The notes under the pieces: model-generated
The model's input: only the letters and a program-made list of their open reading frames with translations
Told to the model about the DNA's origin: nothing
The model's database searches: none
Assembly (NCBI GenBank): GCA_913775025.1
Contig: CAJYJW010000161.1
Span: 1-52,962 of the forward strand
Length of the DNA: 52,962 nt
Source: an uncultured Sphingomonas sp.
Lineage (GTDB): Bacteria; Pseudomonadota; Alphaproteobacteria; Sphingomonadales; Sphingomonadaceae
Direction of reading: 5' to 3'
Made by a program: the position numbers and the translations under genes
In this document: in pieces, positions 24,709 to 33,976 of the stretch
How positions within the stretch are numbered: the stretch's first letter is position 1
Layout: every line of letters starts with the position of its first letter

Positions 24709-26793
24709 ATGGGCGAGATGGTAAGCTACGGGGTGAGTGGCGGCATCGCCGAAGTCGTGATCGATAACCCGCCGGTGAACGCAGCTTCCCACGGCGTGCG
24801 GGCCGGTCTGGCTTCTGCGCTCGCCCGGTTCGAAGGCGATGCCGAGGCGGGGGCACTCATCATACGTTGCGCGGGGCGCACTTTCGTGGCGGGGGCGGAC
24901 ATCAAGGAATTCGGCAAGCCTATGGCCGATCCGCAACTGCCCGATCTACTGAAGCGCTTCGATGCCGCCATCAAGCCGATCGTCGCCGCCGTGCATGGCA
25001 TGGTGCTGGGCGGCGGGTTCGAACTGGCGTTGGCATGCCATTATCGGATCGCGGATGCCAGGGCGCGCTTCGGCTTTCCGGAAGTAAGGCTGGGCCTGTT
25101 GCCGGGGGCCGGGGGCACGCAGCGCGTACCCCGCCTGGCGGGGCTACAGATCGCGATCGATATGATCACCGGCGGCGGGCAGATCGGCGCTGAGGCGGCG
25201 AAGCAAGCCGGATTGGTCGACATGGTAACGGATGGCGATCTGGCGGACGCCGCACGCGGCTTCGCGCGCGATCTGGTCGCTGCCGGCAAGGGCGCGCGAT
25301 CCGCGGCCGACCTGTCGATGCCGGCCGACGATCCGGCGTTGTTCGATGCGGCACGCAAGTCCGTCGCTCGCAAGATGCGCGGGCAGACAGCGCCGCTCAA
25401 GGCGCTGGAGGCGATCCGCCTCGGCTATGAGGGGGGGCCGTTCGATCAGGCGCTCGATCGCGAATATGCACTCTGTCGCGAGATGGTGACGGGTTCGCAA
25501 AGCCGCGCCCTGCGCCACATCTTCGCCGCCGAGCGGGAGGTGGCGAAGGTGCCGGGCCTGTCCGCCGACACGACCGCGCGTATGGTCGAGACGGCGGGCG
25601 TGATCGGTCTCGGGGTGATGGGGCGGGGCATCGTCATGGCGCTGGCCGCCGCGACCGTGCCGGTGATCGCCGTCGCGCTCGATCAGGCGCACCTTGATGC
25701 GGCGATGAAGGCGATCCGCGATACTTGGGCCGGGCAGGTGGCGAAGGGCAGCCTGACCCAAGCCGAGATGGACGCGCGCCTCGCCCGGATCACCGGCACC
25801 GTGGAGCCCGCTCGGCTGGTCGACGCCGATCTCGTCATCGAGGCGGTGAGCGAGGATATCGAACGCAAGCAGGCGGTCTTCGCAACGCTGGGGTCGGTAA
25901 CGAAGCCCGGTACGATCCTCGCCAGCAATACCTCGTTCCTTGACATTGATACGCTGGCCGATGCGTCCGGCAGGGCCGCCGACGTGTGCGGCATGCATTT
26001 CTTCAACCCAGCGCACATCATGCGGCTTCTGGAGAATGTGCGGACGACGCGCATCGCGCCCGATGCGGTCGCCACCATCATGGCGTTCGGCAAGCGCATC
26101 GGAAAGCTTGCTGTGCTGTCGGGCGTGTGCGATGGCTTCATCGTCAATCGCATGCTGTCCAAGCGCTCACGCGAGGCATTCTTCCTCGTGGAGGAAGGGG
26201 CGAGCCCGTCCGTCATCGACAAGGTGGTGCTGGATTACGGCTTTCCGATGGGGCCGCTGGCGCTCGGCGATCTGGCCGGGCTGGACATTCAGGCGGCGGC
26301 GCGCAAATCCCGCGCGGCAAAGGCCACCCCGCGCGAGCTGCGCGCTGACTTTGTCGAACAGATGGTGGCGGCGGGGCGGCTTGGCCAGAAAAGCGGCTCC
26401 GGCTGGTACGTCTATGACGAGAAGCGCAAGTCCAGTTCCAATCCCGAAACGGATGCCCTCGTTTCCGCCCATGCCAAGCGCCATGGCCTCGCCCTGCGGG
26501 AGATCGGAGCGGACGAGATACGGGAAAGGCTACTTTACGCCATGGTCAACGAAGGGGCTAGGCTGCTCGACGAAGGCGTCGCGCCGCGCCCGCATGACAT
26601 AGACATCGCCATGGTCAACGGACTTGGGTGGCCCGCCTATACCGGGGGGCCGATGTTCTGGGCCGACCAGATCGGGCTTGCGACCGTGCTCGCCACGATC
26701 GAGCGATTTCGGAAGGAGCAGGGGGACGCTTATTGGACGCCCTCGCCGCTGCTGGCTAGGCTGGCCGGGGAAGGCCGGGGATTCTACGCATGA
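24709..26793 (+). CDS. Bifunctional enoyl-CoA hydratase/3-hydroxyacyl-CoA dehydrogenase
   Basis: A 694-residue FadB/FadJ-type fusion. Residues 1-190: crotonase domain with oxyanion loop [10 protein letters not shown] and [15 protein letters not shown], and the two Glu of GFELA and [17 protein letters not shown]. Residues about 297-570: HADH Rossmann start [12 protein letters not shown], catalytic His in [12 protein letters not shown], and GFIVNRML; residues 580-690 form the second HADH C-domain. It would hydrate 2-enoyl-CoA and oxidise the 3-hydroxyacyl-CoA. No thiolase is in the window. Overlaps the acyl-CoA dehydrogenase start by 4 nt. Confidence 0.93.
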   Translation: MGEMVSYGVSGGIAEVVIDNPPVNAASHGVRAGLASALARFEGDAEAGALIIRCAGRTFVAGADIKEFGKPMADPQLPDLLKRFDAAIKPIVAAVHGMVLGGGFELALACHYRIADARARFGFPEVRLGLLPGAGGTQRVPRLAGLQIAIDMITGGGQIGAEAAKQAGLVDMVTDGDLADAARGFARDLVAAGKGARSAADLSMPADDPALFDAARKSVARKMRGQTAPLKALEAIRLGYEGGPFDQALDREYALCREMVTGSQSRALRHIFAAEREVAKVPGLSADTTARMVETAGVIGLGVMGRGIVMALAAATVPVIAVALDQAHLDAAMKAIRDTWAGQVAKGSLTQAEMDARLARITGTVEPARLVDADLVIEAVSEDIERKQAVFATLGSVTKPGTILASNTSFLDIDTLADASGRAADVCGMHFFNPAHIMRLLENVRTTRIAPDAVATIMAFGKRIGKLAVLSGVCDGFIVNRMLSKRSREAFFLVEEGASPSVIDKVVLDYGFPMGPLALGDLAGLDIQAAARKSRAAKATPRELRADFVEQMVAAGRLGQKSGSGWYVYDEKRKSSSNPETDALVSAHAKRHGLALREIGADEIRERLLYAMVNEGARLLDEGVAPRPHDIDIAMVNGLGWPAYTGGPMFWADQIGLATVLATIERFRKEQGDAYWTPSPLLARLAGEGRGFYA

Positions 26794-27995
26794 GCGGCCT
26801 CGATCCGAACCCCCGCACGCAAGATCTTCTGGCACGGCTGCGCGCCTTCATGGCCGAGCATATCTATCCGAACGACGCGCGTTATTATGCACAGGTAGCC
26901 GAAGGCGACCGCTGGGCGCCCGTGCCGCTGCTGGAGGAACTGAAGCCGCTGGCGAGGGCGGCTGGCCTCTGGAACCTTTTCCTGCCGGAGAGTGGCCGCG
27001 GTGCCGGCCTGACCAACCTCGAATATGCGCCCCTTTGCGAGGAAATGGGACGGGTGCACTGGTCGCCCGCGGTATTCAATTGCGCCGCGCCGGATACGGG
27101 CAATATGGAAACGCTGGAGCGTTTCGGCACGCCCGACCATAAGGCGCGCTGGCTGGAGCCGTTGCTTGAGGGCAGGATCCACTCGGCCTTCGCGATGACG
27201 GAGCCTGCGGTCGCCTCTTCGGATGCGACCAATATCGAAACCAGCATCGTCCGCGATGGCGACGATTACGTCATCAACGGGCGCAAATGGTGGATTTCGG
27301 GCATGGGCTCGGCCGATTGCGCGATCATGATCCTGCTGGGCAAGACCGATCCGACGGCGCCGAAGCATCGCCAGCAATCGATGATCCTCGTGCCGCGCGA
27401 TACGCCAGGCGTAACCGTGCTGCGGCCGCTCACGGTGCTGGGATATGATGATGCGCCGCATGGACACATGGAAATAATATTCGAGAATGTCCGCGTTCCC
27501 GTCGGCAATCTGCTGCTGGGGGAGGGGCGCGGGTTCGAGATCGCGCAGGCGCGGCTGGGGCCGGGTCGGATCCACCATTGCATGCGCATGATCGGCATGG
27601 CCGAACGCGCGCTGGAGGCGATGTGCCGGCGGGTGAAGGGCCGGGTCGCCTTCGGCAAGCCACTGGCCGAACAGGGCGTGATCGTGGAGCGCATCGCCAA
27701 CGCACGCATCATGATCGACCAGGCCCGCCTGCTGACGCTGCACGCCGCGCACCGTATGGACACGGTAGGCAACAAGGCCGCCCGCGCGGAAATCGCGATG
27801 ATCAAGGTCGTGGCCCCGTCGATGGCATGTCAGGTGATCGACTGGGCGATGCAGGCTCATGGGGGGCTGGGCATCAGCCAGGATACGTTCCTCGCCAACT
27901 ATTACGCCCATGCCCGCAAGATCCGCTTCGCCGATGGGCCGGATGAGGTGCACCGCCACCAGCTTGGCCGCCTTGAACTGGCGAAGCATGACTAA
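26790..27995 (+). CDS. Acyl-CoA dehydrogenase, ACAD10/11-like
   Basis: A 401-residue acyl-CoA dehydrogenase-fold flavoprotein: N-terminal helices, [15 protein letters not shown] (FAD/substrate loop) and the C-terminal domain with GGLGISQD. The usual catalytic Glu of Y-E-G-T is replaced by the motif ADGPDEVH (residues 381-388), with Asp382 at that position. This motif marks the ACAD10/ACAD11 and LvaC group, which acts on 4-phosphoacyl-CoA rather than doing plain dehydrogenation. It overlaps the kinase gene by 8 nt, so the two are coupled. It starts by ATGA overlap with the fused hydratase gene. Confidence 0.9.
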   Translation: MSGLDPNPRTQDLLARLRAFMAEHIYPNDARYYAQVAEGDRWAPVPLLEELKPLARAAGLWNLFLPESGRGAGLTNLEYAPLCEEMGRVHWSPAVFNCAAPDTGNMETLERFGTPDHKARWLEPLLEGRIHSAFAMTEPAVASSDATNIETSIVRDGDDYVINGRKWWISGMGSADCAIMILLGKTDPTAPKHRQQSMILVPRDTPGVTVLRPLTVLGYDDAPHGHMEIIFENVRVPVGNLLLGEGRGFEIAQARLGPGRIHHCMRMIGMAERALEAMCRRVKGRVAFGKPLAEQGVIVERIANARIMIDQARLLTLHAAHRMDTVGNKAARAEIAMIKVVAPSMACQVIDWAMQAHGGLGISQDTFLANYYAHARKIRFADGPDEVHRHQLGRLELAKHD

Positions 27996-29034
27996 CGGCT
28001 TCGCGCTCGATCTGGCGAGGTTGGGAGCATGGCTGCGCGCGCATGTACCGGACGCATCGGGCATGCTTGCGGCGGAAAAATTTTCCGGCGGGCAATCGAA
28101 CCCGACCTATGCCCTCTCCCTGGATTGCGTGACCCGTTACGTGCTGCGTAAGAAGCCGCCGGGCGTGCTGCTTCCCTCCGCCCATGCCGTGGAGCGCGAA
28201 TATCGCGTGACGCGGGCGCTGCGTGACAGCGCGGTCCCGGTCGCGCGGCCGATCGCCCTGTGCGAGGACGCCGGCGTGATTGGCACGCCCTTCTTCATTA
28301 TGGACTATGCTGCGGGTCGTAATTTCTGGGATCCGCGCCTGCCGGGGCTGATGCCGATCGAGCGGGCGGCGATCTACGACGAGATGAACCGCGTGCTGGC
28401 GGAACTCCATCGGATCGATCCGGCTGCGGTGGGCCTTGCCGACTATGGCCGCCCGGGCGACTATTTCGGCCGTCAGGCCGCGCGGTGGACCAGGCAGTAT
28501 CGCGCGACGGAAACCTCGGTGATCCCGGCCATGGAGCGATTGATCGAGTGGCTGCCGCGCAACAATCCGGGTCGCGAGGAAAGCCGTATCGTCCATGGCG
28601 ACTATCGCAACGACAACCTCATCTTCTCGGCGGGAATGCCAAAAATCCGCGCGGTTTTGGATTGGGAGCTATCGACGCTCGGCGATCCGCTGGCCGATCT
28701 GGCGCAGCATGTGATGGCCTGGCGCCTGCCGCGTGAAGGCTTTCGCGGGCTGGCCGACATCGATCGCGCCACCCTCGGTATTCCCGATGAGGCGTGCTAT
28801 GTCGCCCTTTATTGCGAGCGAACCGGCATAGCCCCGCCCACGCCTGCAATGTGGGCCTATGCGCTGGCGTTCGCCCTGTTCCGCAATGCCGCCATACGCC
28901 AGGGTGTATTGCGGCGGGCGCGGGACGGTAATGCGTCCAGCGCGGCGGCGGCGGAGCACGGTGCGCGCGCTGAAAGAATCGCCGCGCTTGGCTGGCGCAT
29001 TGCGTCGGGGGAGCATGACGCGACACTGGCGTGA
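27988..29034 (+). CDS. APH-family kinase (hydroxyacyl-CoA kinase-like)
   Basis: A 348-residue aminoglycoside-phosphotransferase-fold kinase. ATG 27988 overlaps the previous stop by 8 nt. It has the nucleotide-loop [12 protein letters not shown], the catalytic H203-G-D205-YRNDN and the metal site [12 protein letters not shown]. Fusion partners of ACAD10/11 and the levulinate enzyme LvaA belong to this type and phosphorylate the 4-hydroxyl of 4-hydroxyacyl-CoA. The adjacency to an ADGPDEVH acyl-CoA dehydrogenase supports the same role here. Drug resistance is unlikely given the context. Confidence 0.85.
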   Translation: MTNGFALDLARLGAWLRAHVPDASGMLAAEKFSGGQSNPTYALSLDCVTRYVLRKKPPGVLLPSAHAVEREYRVTRALRDSAVPVARPIALCEDAGVIGTPFFIMDYAAGRNFWDPRLPGLMPIERAAIYDEMNRVLAELHRIDPAAVGLADYGRPGDYFGRQAARWTRQYRATETSVIPAMERLIEWLPRNNPGREESRIVHGDYRNDNLIFSAGMPKIRAVLDWELSTLGDPLADLAQHVMAWRLPREGFRGLADIDRATLGIPDEACYVALYCERTGIAPPTPAMWAYALAFALFRNAAIRQGVLRRARDGNASSAAAAEHGARAERIAALGWRIASGEHDATLA

Positions 29035-29046
29035 GAGGAGAGCAGG

Positions 29047-29613
29047 ATGATCCGTATCGACGTTCCGGCCGAGCAGGCACACGATCCCTATCGCTATGCG
29101 GGCACGCACCATGCGCCTGAGATCATGAGAGCCGCAGGGGGCTTTTCGAAGGCGGTCTATACGCACAGCCGCCTGTCGCTGCGGGAGTTCGAAGGTGCGC
29201 GGGCACGAACGGCCGAGATCAACGGCTGCATCATCTGCCAGGCCTTTCGTGCCGCGCGCGATACGCCGGCGATGTTCGCCGCCAGCGGCACCCGCCCGCC
29301 GCATCTCGTCTCGGACAATGGCCCGGTCCCGGATGAGGCCTTTTACGCAGCGGTCGCGGACTGGCGTATCTCGCCGGTGTTCAGCGACCGCGAACGGCTG
29401 GCGATCGAATTCGCGGAACGATTCGCGGAGGAGCCGAAGGTGCTTGCCGCCGATGAAGGTTTCTGGAGCCGCGCCCATGCCGCCTTCGCCGATGGCGAGA
29501 TCGTGGATCTGGCGCACTGCGTTGCCTCATGGGTCGGTCTGGGCCGCGTCGCGCACGTCCTCGGCTTCGATACGGTGTGCCTGCCGTTCAATCAAAAAGC
29601 GGATGCGGCCTGA
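29047..29613 (+). CDS. Carboxymuconolactone decarboxylase/AhpD-family protein
   Basis: A 188-residue helical protein with C61 and C64 (GCIICQAF), the CxxC of AhpD-type redox members. It follows the kinase gene by 12 nt, with AGGAGAGCAGG upstream, and ends the beta-oxidation operon, convergent with an SDR 9 nt away. It may protect the flavin steps from peroxide or serve as a ring-opening lyase. It resembles the protein at 2826 only in fold and motif. Confidence 0.85.
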   Translation: MIRIDVPAEQAHDPYRYAGTHHAPEIMRAAGGFSKAVYTHSRLSLREFEGARARTAEINGCIICQAFRAARDTPAMFAASGTRPPHLVSDNGPVPDEAFYAAVADWRISPVFSDRERLAIEFAERFAEEPKVLAADEGFWSRAHAAFADGEIVDLAHCVASWVGLGRVAHVLGFDTVCLPFNQKADAA

Positions 29614-29622
29614 CGCGCTGGC

Positions 29623-30411
29623 TCAATCATCGACGGCGGGGCGCCATGCCACGCCGTTGATGTGCGTGCCGCCGCTTGCGAAGATCGTGCTGCCTGTCAC
29701 GTAGGCGCTCGCCTCGCTTGCGAGGAACACCGCGGTCGGGCCGATATCCTGCTCCGCATCGCCGAAGCGGCCGATCGGAACCTGTTCCAATATACGGGTC
29801 CTCATCTCCGGGTTCGCCTCGAAATATTCGAGCGCGGCGGGGCTGGTGGCGGACGGACAGATAACATTCACGCCGATGTTGTGCGGCCCCCATTCCACCG
29901 CCGCCGTGCGGCTGAGCGCGCGCATCGCCTCCTTGCTGGCGTTATAGGCAACCGTGAACATGTGTGCGTTGACGCCGTTCAGCGACCCCATATTGACGAT
30001 GCGCCCATAGCCCTGCGCCTTCATGATCGGAAAGGCGGCGCGCATCGCCCAGAACACCGCCCAATAGTTGAGCAGAAACGAGCCCGCCATATCCTCGTCG
30101 CTGTGGTTCTCGATCCGCTTGGGAAAGCTGCCGCCGGCATTGTTGCACAGGATATCGAGCCGGCCGAAGCGATCGTGCGTCGCCGTCACCATGGCCTCCA
30201 CCTGATCCCGCTGCGTCACATCGGTGCGGAGCGCAATCGCCTGCACGCCATGCGTATCGCGCAGATGGGCGGCCTCGGCCTCCGCCTGATCGAGATTGCG
30301 CTGGGCGATCGCGACGTGCGCGCCCGCCGCCGCGAACGCCCGCGCCACGCCCTGCCCCACGCCCTGGCCTCCGCCGGTGACGAGGGCGACGCGGTCGTCC
30401 AATGGCCTCAT
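29623..30411 (-). CDS. SDR-family oxidoreductase
   Basis: A 262-residue classical SDR: TGGGQGVG, QRNL (NADP-leaning), CNNAGG, Ser in MGSLNG and YNASK. ATG 30411 follows GAGGAG by 8 nt; the frame runs on upstream into the NTF2-like gene without coding meaning. The start is 5 nt after the NTF2-like stop (30417), so the two are translationally close. It is the last gene of the sulfotransferase operon. Confidence 0.9.
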   Translation of the reverse strand: MRPLDDRVALVTGGGQGVGQGVARAFAAAGAHVAIAQRNLDQAEAEAAHLRDTHGVQAIALRTDVTQRDQVEAMVTATHDRFGRLDILCNNAGGSFPKRIENHSDEDMAGSFLLNYWAVFWAMRAAFPIMKAQGYGRIVNMGSLNGVNAHMFTVAYNASKEAMRALSRTAAVEWGPHNIGVNVICPSATSPAALEYFEANPEMRTRILEQVPIGRFGDAEQDIGPTAVFLASEASAYVTGSTIFASGGTHINGVAWRPAVDD

Positions 30412-30416
30412 CGCGT

Positions 30417-31043
30417 TCAACTCCTCACCCGTGGGCGCGGCAATGGCGCGCCCGCCCGCATCGTTTCGATGAACTTTTCCAGCGGCGCGGGCGTGGCGAC
30501 CGGCGCATCGTGCGGTTTCCCCTCGCGTGCCCAAAACGCTTTCCAGGATGGGAACAGGTCGTGGAAGCTGCCCTGATAAGGCGGCACGCCCGGCCAGCGC
30601 ATCTTGCGATCGCCGATCGGTGGCTTGTTGATGTCGCTCGCATACCAATAAAGCGGCAGCCGGCGGCGGAAGTACCAGCGGCCATCGTTGCGCTCATATT
30701 GATCGAAATACATCATTTGCATGATGACCCATTCGGGGCCCGTCTCATGCTCGTTCTTGGAATAGACGATGCCCTGGGCATGATCGGGATCATCGAATTC
30801 TATCACATGCCCGCCGATGTGGTGGGAGGTTCCATCGAATTGCATGCCCATCGTTTCGTCGAACCAGTCCCGCAACGCCTTGCGGCCTTGCTTGCCGCCG
30901 CCGACCTTCACGTCCTCCGGGAACAGGCCTACCCACGCATCCGAATCGCGCATGTCGAGCGCCAGCGAGTATTTCGCTACAAGCTGCCGGATCGCATCGA
31001 TCGATTCCAGCCGATCGATCCGCGCGGCAAGATCCATGGTCAT
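30417..31043 (-). CDS. NTF2-like (SnoaL_4-type) protein
   Basis: A 208-residue NTF2-like protein. ATG 31043 has GGAG 8 nt upstream. N-terminal helix LAARIDRLESIDAIRQLVAK, then YSLALDMRDSDAWVGLFPED (the D-x-x-x-W-x-x-L-F pattern), the His-rich strand GTSHHIGGHVIEFDDPDH, then WVIMQMMYFDQYERNDGRWYFRRR. The tail after about residue 140 is long (a Pro-rich part with WPGVPPYQGSF), more than in the smaller NTF2 members here. The residues HHIGGH could line a polar pocket. It sits directly before an SDR in the operon. Confidence 0.86.
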   Translation of the reverse strand: MTMDLAARIDRLESIDAIRQLVAKYSLALDMRDSDAWVGLFPEDVKVGGGKQGRKALRDWFDETMGMQFDGTSHHIGGHVIEFDDPDHAQGIVYSKNEHETGPEWVIMQMMYFDQYERNDGRWYFRRRLPLYWYASDINKPPIGDRKMRWPGVPPYQGSFHDLFPSWKAFWAREGKPHDAPVATPAPLEKFIETMRAGAPLPRPRVRS

Positions 31044-31142
31044 CGTATCTGCTCCGGATGGTCGAATGCCGGCCTGCACAGGGTCGCGGTGGCGATGGCC
31101 GGCATCCGATAGCCACAGTTCGTTGGTGTCATGACGGTCGCT

Positions 31143-32111
31143 TCATGTCCCGGCTCGGGGAGCCGCGGGGGAGCGGGTATCAGCAAGAAAGCGCAGCAGC
31201 GCATCCGCCAGCAGCATGCCCTGCTCCTCCTGCACGAAATGCCCCGCCGCCGGGATCACGGGGTGGGCGCAATCGGCGGCGCCCGGCACACGCCTGCGAA
31301 AGACCGGTGCCCATGCGGCGGTCGCGGGGTCGTTGTCGCTGAAGGCGGTGGCGAAAGGCTTGTTCCAGCGCGCCAGCACGTCCCAGGCGGCGCGATTCGC
31401 CGCCAGCCCTTCGGCTGCTTCGTCAACGGGAATGCCGCAGGTTATCTGCAACAGGCCCGCTTTATAGGCGGCCGTGGGGAAGGGCGCGTCGTAGCCTGCC
31501 AGTACAGCCGCCTCAGGACGGCGCAGCGACGCACCCGCCACAAGTTCACCCGCCGGTAGATCGCTGCTGATGCGGCAGGTTTCGATCCACGTCGCGATTC
31601 CCGTGCCCGGCCACCCTTCGATGCCACGCGGCGGCGGTTCGCAGTTCGGCAAGAGCGTGTTGGTAGCGAGCACAGCCGCGAAACGCTCTGCCCGTTCGGC
31701 CAGAACCCGCAACCCGATCGGACCGCCCCAATCCTGCGCCACGAGCACGATATCCCGCAGGCCGAGCGCGTCCACGAACGCGCCCATCCACGAGACGAAG
31801 CGATCGTAGGAATAGGCACCGCGGGAGGCTGGCTTGTCCGACTTGCCGAAACCGATCATGTCGGGTGCGATCACCCGCCATCCGGCATCGGCGACGGGCT
31901 GGATCATGTGACGGTAAAGGAAGCTCCACGTCGGATTGCCATGCAGCATCAGGACTACCGGCGCACCGCGCGGGCCCTCGTCAAGATAATGCATTTGCAG
32001 ATCGCCAAGCGAACCGCCGGGCACAGCCAGATAATGCGGCGCAAACGGATAGTCTGGCAAGGAGGCGAACCGCGCTTCGGGGGTGCGCAATACACCCGGT
32101 CGGATTTCCAT
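31143..32111 (-). CDS. Haloalkane dehalogenase-like alpha/beta hydrolase
   Basis: A 322-residue alpha/beta hydrolase with every catalytic residue of a subfamily-I haloalkane dehalogenase: nucleophile Asp127 in AQDWGG, halide-binding Trp128 and a cap-domain Trp175, acid Asp259 in AFSDNDP, base His291 in AGHFVQE and the oxyanion segment HGNPTW (Asn59, Trp62). Numbering is close to that of DhlA. Such enzymes swap C-X for C-OH through an ester on Asp. Some relatives are epoxide hydrolases or esterases, so halide use needs a test. It follows the sulfotransferase gene by 8 nt and precedes the NTF2-like gene by 99 nt. Confidence 0.85.
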   Translation of the reverse strand: MEIRPGVLRTPEARFASLPDYPFAPHYLAVPGGSLGDLQMHYLDEGPRGAPVVLMLHGNPTWSFLYRHMIQPVADAGWRVIAPDMIGFGKSDKPASRGAYSYDRFVSWMGAFVDALGLRDIVLVAQDWGGPIGLRVLAERAERFAAVLATNTLLPNCEPPPRGIEGWPGTGIATWIETCRISSDLPAGELVAGASLRRPEAAVLAGYDAPFPTAAYKAGLLQITCGIPVDEAAEGLAANRAAWDVLARWNKPFATAFSDNDPATAAWAPVFRRRVPGAADCAHPVIPAAGHFVQEEQGMLLADALLRFLADTRSPAAPRAGT

Positions 32112-32119
32112 CGCCTCGC

Positions 32120-33295
32120 CTAGCGAATGTAGCGCGCGCGATATTCGGCGAAGGCGGCTTCGATCTCCCCTTGATCCAGGCCGAACCGTTCGAGCGAATA
32201 GTCATGCATCGGCCGCTGTTCGCGCTGGTTGCCGGCAATGAACTCGGCCATGGCGGCATCGCTGCCGGCATCGACCGGCAGGCCCATCTTGCGAAGCACG
32301 CGCTGCGCCTGCTTCAGCGGATCTCGGGCGACATCGCGATAATCGATATCGACGAAGCGATCCTCGCCGATGCGCTCACGCGCCGCTTCGAACCGTTTCA
32401 TCCACGAAACAAGGCGCGGAAACCAGAAAGCGCCCACTTCCTTATCGGTCAACGTAGCGCCCAGCTTGTAGAGCGCGGCCTGCATGCTGACGTAGGACGG
32501 CACGGTCGCCAGCGGATCGCGATGCGTCATGATCAGCAACGCATCCGGAAACGCCTTGGCCGCCACCTCCGTGTAGGGCAGGTTGGAGGGGCTTTTCAGC
32601 ACCCATTTGGAGCCGCGCCGCGCCGGCTCCTGCCATTGCAGATAGGCGAGGATCGTTTTGAGATCCTCATGCCCCTTCGACTGGTCGTAACCGTCCAGCC
32701 AATAGGCGAAACCGGGCACGAACGTCATGCCTTCCACCATCGTGGAGACGAACATCTGGCCGAGGATCAATATCTCCTCGTCCGGCCCCTCGCGATCCAG
32801 CGGATGGATAGAGGTCAGTTCGGGCGCGGCCTCCAGCCAGCCTGCGATCATCGCATCTGCATAAGCCCGCCGTTCAGCCGGGTTGCCCGGCGTCTCGCCG
32901 GGGAAGGGCGCGTAATTCTGCGCCTCGAACCAGCGGATCGCGGTCATGCCCGGCGCGCTTGCCAGCAGGCGATGAAAGATGGTGCTGCCGGTCCGTGGCA
33001 GGCCCAGGATGATGCCGGCCACCTCTACCTTCTCGTCGAGGATCTCCGGATGACGCTTTATGTCATCGATCATGCGAAGGCGGCTGACGAGGCCCTTGAC
33101 GATCACCTCGGTCTGCGCGGCGATGCCGGCGGGCGTTAGCTTCGCCTCCCGGTTGGCGGACGCGATAAAGGCGTCCATCGGTTCGATGAACCAGGTATCG
33201 CCGAAGTCGCTAAGGCCGGCGCGATCGCGCGCCAGTTGCAGCAAAAGGTCACGATCGAAGGCGGGATTGTCGGTGGTCGCGGCGACGCTGGCCAT
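32120..33295 (-). CDS. Sulfotransferase-family protein
   Basis: A 391-residue PAPS-dependent sulfotransferase-fold protein. The 5' phosphosulfate loop is LGLPRTGST (about residue 98) and the 3'-phosphate segment is THRDPLATVPSYVS. The C-terminus has the long helix pattern DAAMAEFIAGNQREQR. Sphingomonads keep many such genes in degradation clusters; they may sulfate a hydroxyl or, less likely, act as hydrolases. AGGAGA precedes ATG 33295. It is the first gene of a leftward operon with the dehalogenase-like, NTF2-like and SDR genes. Confidence 0.9.
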   Translation of the reverse strand: MASVAATTDNPAFDRDLLLQLARDRAGLSDFGDTWFIEPMDAFIASANREAKLTPAGIAAQTEVIVKGLVSRLRMIDDIKRHPEILDEKVEVAGIILGLPRTGSTIFHRLLASAPGMTAIRWFEAQNYAPFPGETPGNPAERRAYADAMIAGWLEAAPELTSIHPLDREGPDEEILILGQMFVSTMVEGMTFVPGFAYWLDGYDQSKGHEDLKTILAYLQWQEPARRGSKWVLKSPSNLPYTEVAAKAFPDALLIMTHRDPLATVPSYVSMQAALYKLGATLTDKEVGAFWFPRLVSWMKRFEAARERIGEDRFVDIDYRDVARDPLKQAQRVLRKMGLPVDAGSDAAMAEFIAGNQREQRPMHDYSLERFGLDQGEIEAAFAEYRARYIR

Positions 33296-33386
33296 GTTTG
33301 CCTCTCCTGTTGGACCATCGTCTACGTAGCCAGAGCGTGCCTTGCAATACGCCGATGACTATATTCATACCAATCGTAACGTCATA

Positions 33387-33393
33387 TGCGTAG
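33387..33393 (+). promoter_or_regulatory. TGCGTAG element, divergent spacer 33296-33441
   Basis: Copy 1 of a 7-nt motif recurring in the spacers of the 33-46 kb region. It lies between the sulfotransferase start (33295) and the NTF2-like gene start (33442). Function as an operator is inferred. Confidence 0.4.
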
Positions 33394-33441
33394 ACGAGTA
33401 AGGTTGATGAGCCTATTTTGAGGGCGAGCAGGGAGACGGCC

Positions 33442-33960
33442 ATGACGGATCGGACCATCGAGCAGCGACTGGCCACGCTTGAGGACGTGCGCGCGGTGGA
33501 GGCGTTGAAGTGGCGCTATCTGCGCGCCTGCGATCGCAAGCAGCCGGACGCGGTGCGCGCCTGCTTCACCGATGATGCGGTGATCGACTTCGAAGGCTTT
33601 CCGCTATTCACCGATGCCGACAGTTTCGTGGCGATATACCGGCAATATGGGTGCGTCCCCAACATCGTCGATATGCATCACGGCCAGAACCCGATCGTCG
33701 AGATCGATGGCGACACCGCCAAGGGTTGGTTCGATCTGTATTTTTTCCAGATGGACACGCAATCGAAGCGGCTGACCCAACTCGCCGTCAGCTATGACGA
33801 CGATTTCGTCCGCCGCGATGGCCGCTGGCTGATCGCCCGCACGGTCAGCCGGCGCCTTTCCATGTTGGTCAGCGAGATCGGCGAGGATGCGGTAGCGCGC
33901 GTCCTCATGGCCGCCCGCTCCGATATCGAAGGCCCCGCAGCGCCGCCACGCCAGGCCTGA
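33442..33960 (+). CDS. NTF2-like (SnoaL-type) protein
   Basis: A 172-residue protein; ATG 33442 follows GGGAG, while the longer frame begins with TTG and lacks an RBS. The helix RLATLEDVRAVEALKWRYLR, then ACDRKQPDAVRACFTDDAVI (D-A-V-x-x-x-F-x-x-D-A), a pocket segment VDMHHGQNPIVEIDGD and the sheet KGWFDLYFFQMD, ending DGRWLIARTVSRRLSM. The VDMHHGQ His pair recalls other catabolic SnoaL proteins (HHGHMPEI at 19170). It is convergent with the KstD-like flavoprotein and divergent from the sulfotransferase operon. Confidence 0.88.
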   Translation: MTDRTIEQRLATLEDVRAVEALKWRYLRACDRKQPDAVRACFTDDAVIDFEGFPLFTDADSFVAIYRQYGCVPNIVDMHHGQNPIVEIDGDTAKGWFDLYFFQMDTQSKRLTQLAVSYDDDFVRRDGRWLIARTVSRRLSMLVSEIGEDAVARVLMAARSDIEGPAAPPRQA

Positions 33961-33976
33961 CGGACCGGGTCGCCGC

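Noticed and set aside
26784-28064. Long antisense open frame (426 aa) opposite the acyl-CoA dehydrogenase
   Set aside because: Fully antisense to a well-supported gene; His/Arg-rich with no recognisable domain, as GC-rich shadows usually are.
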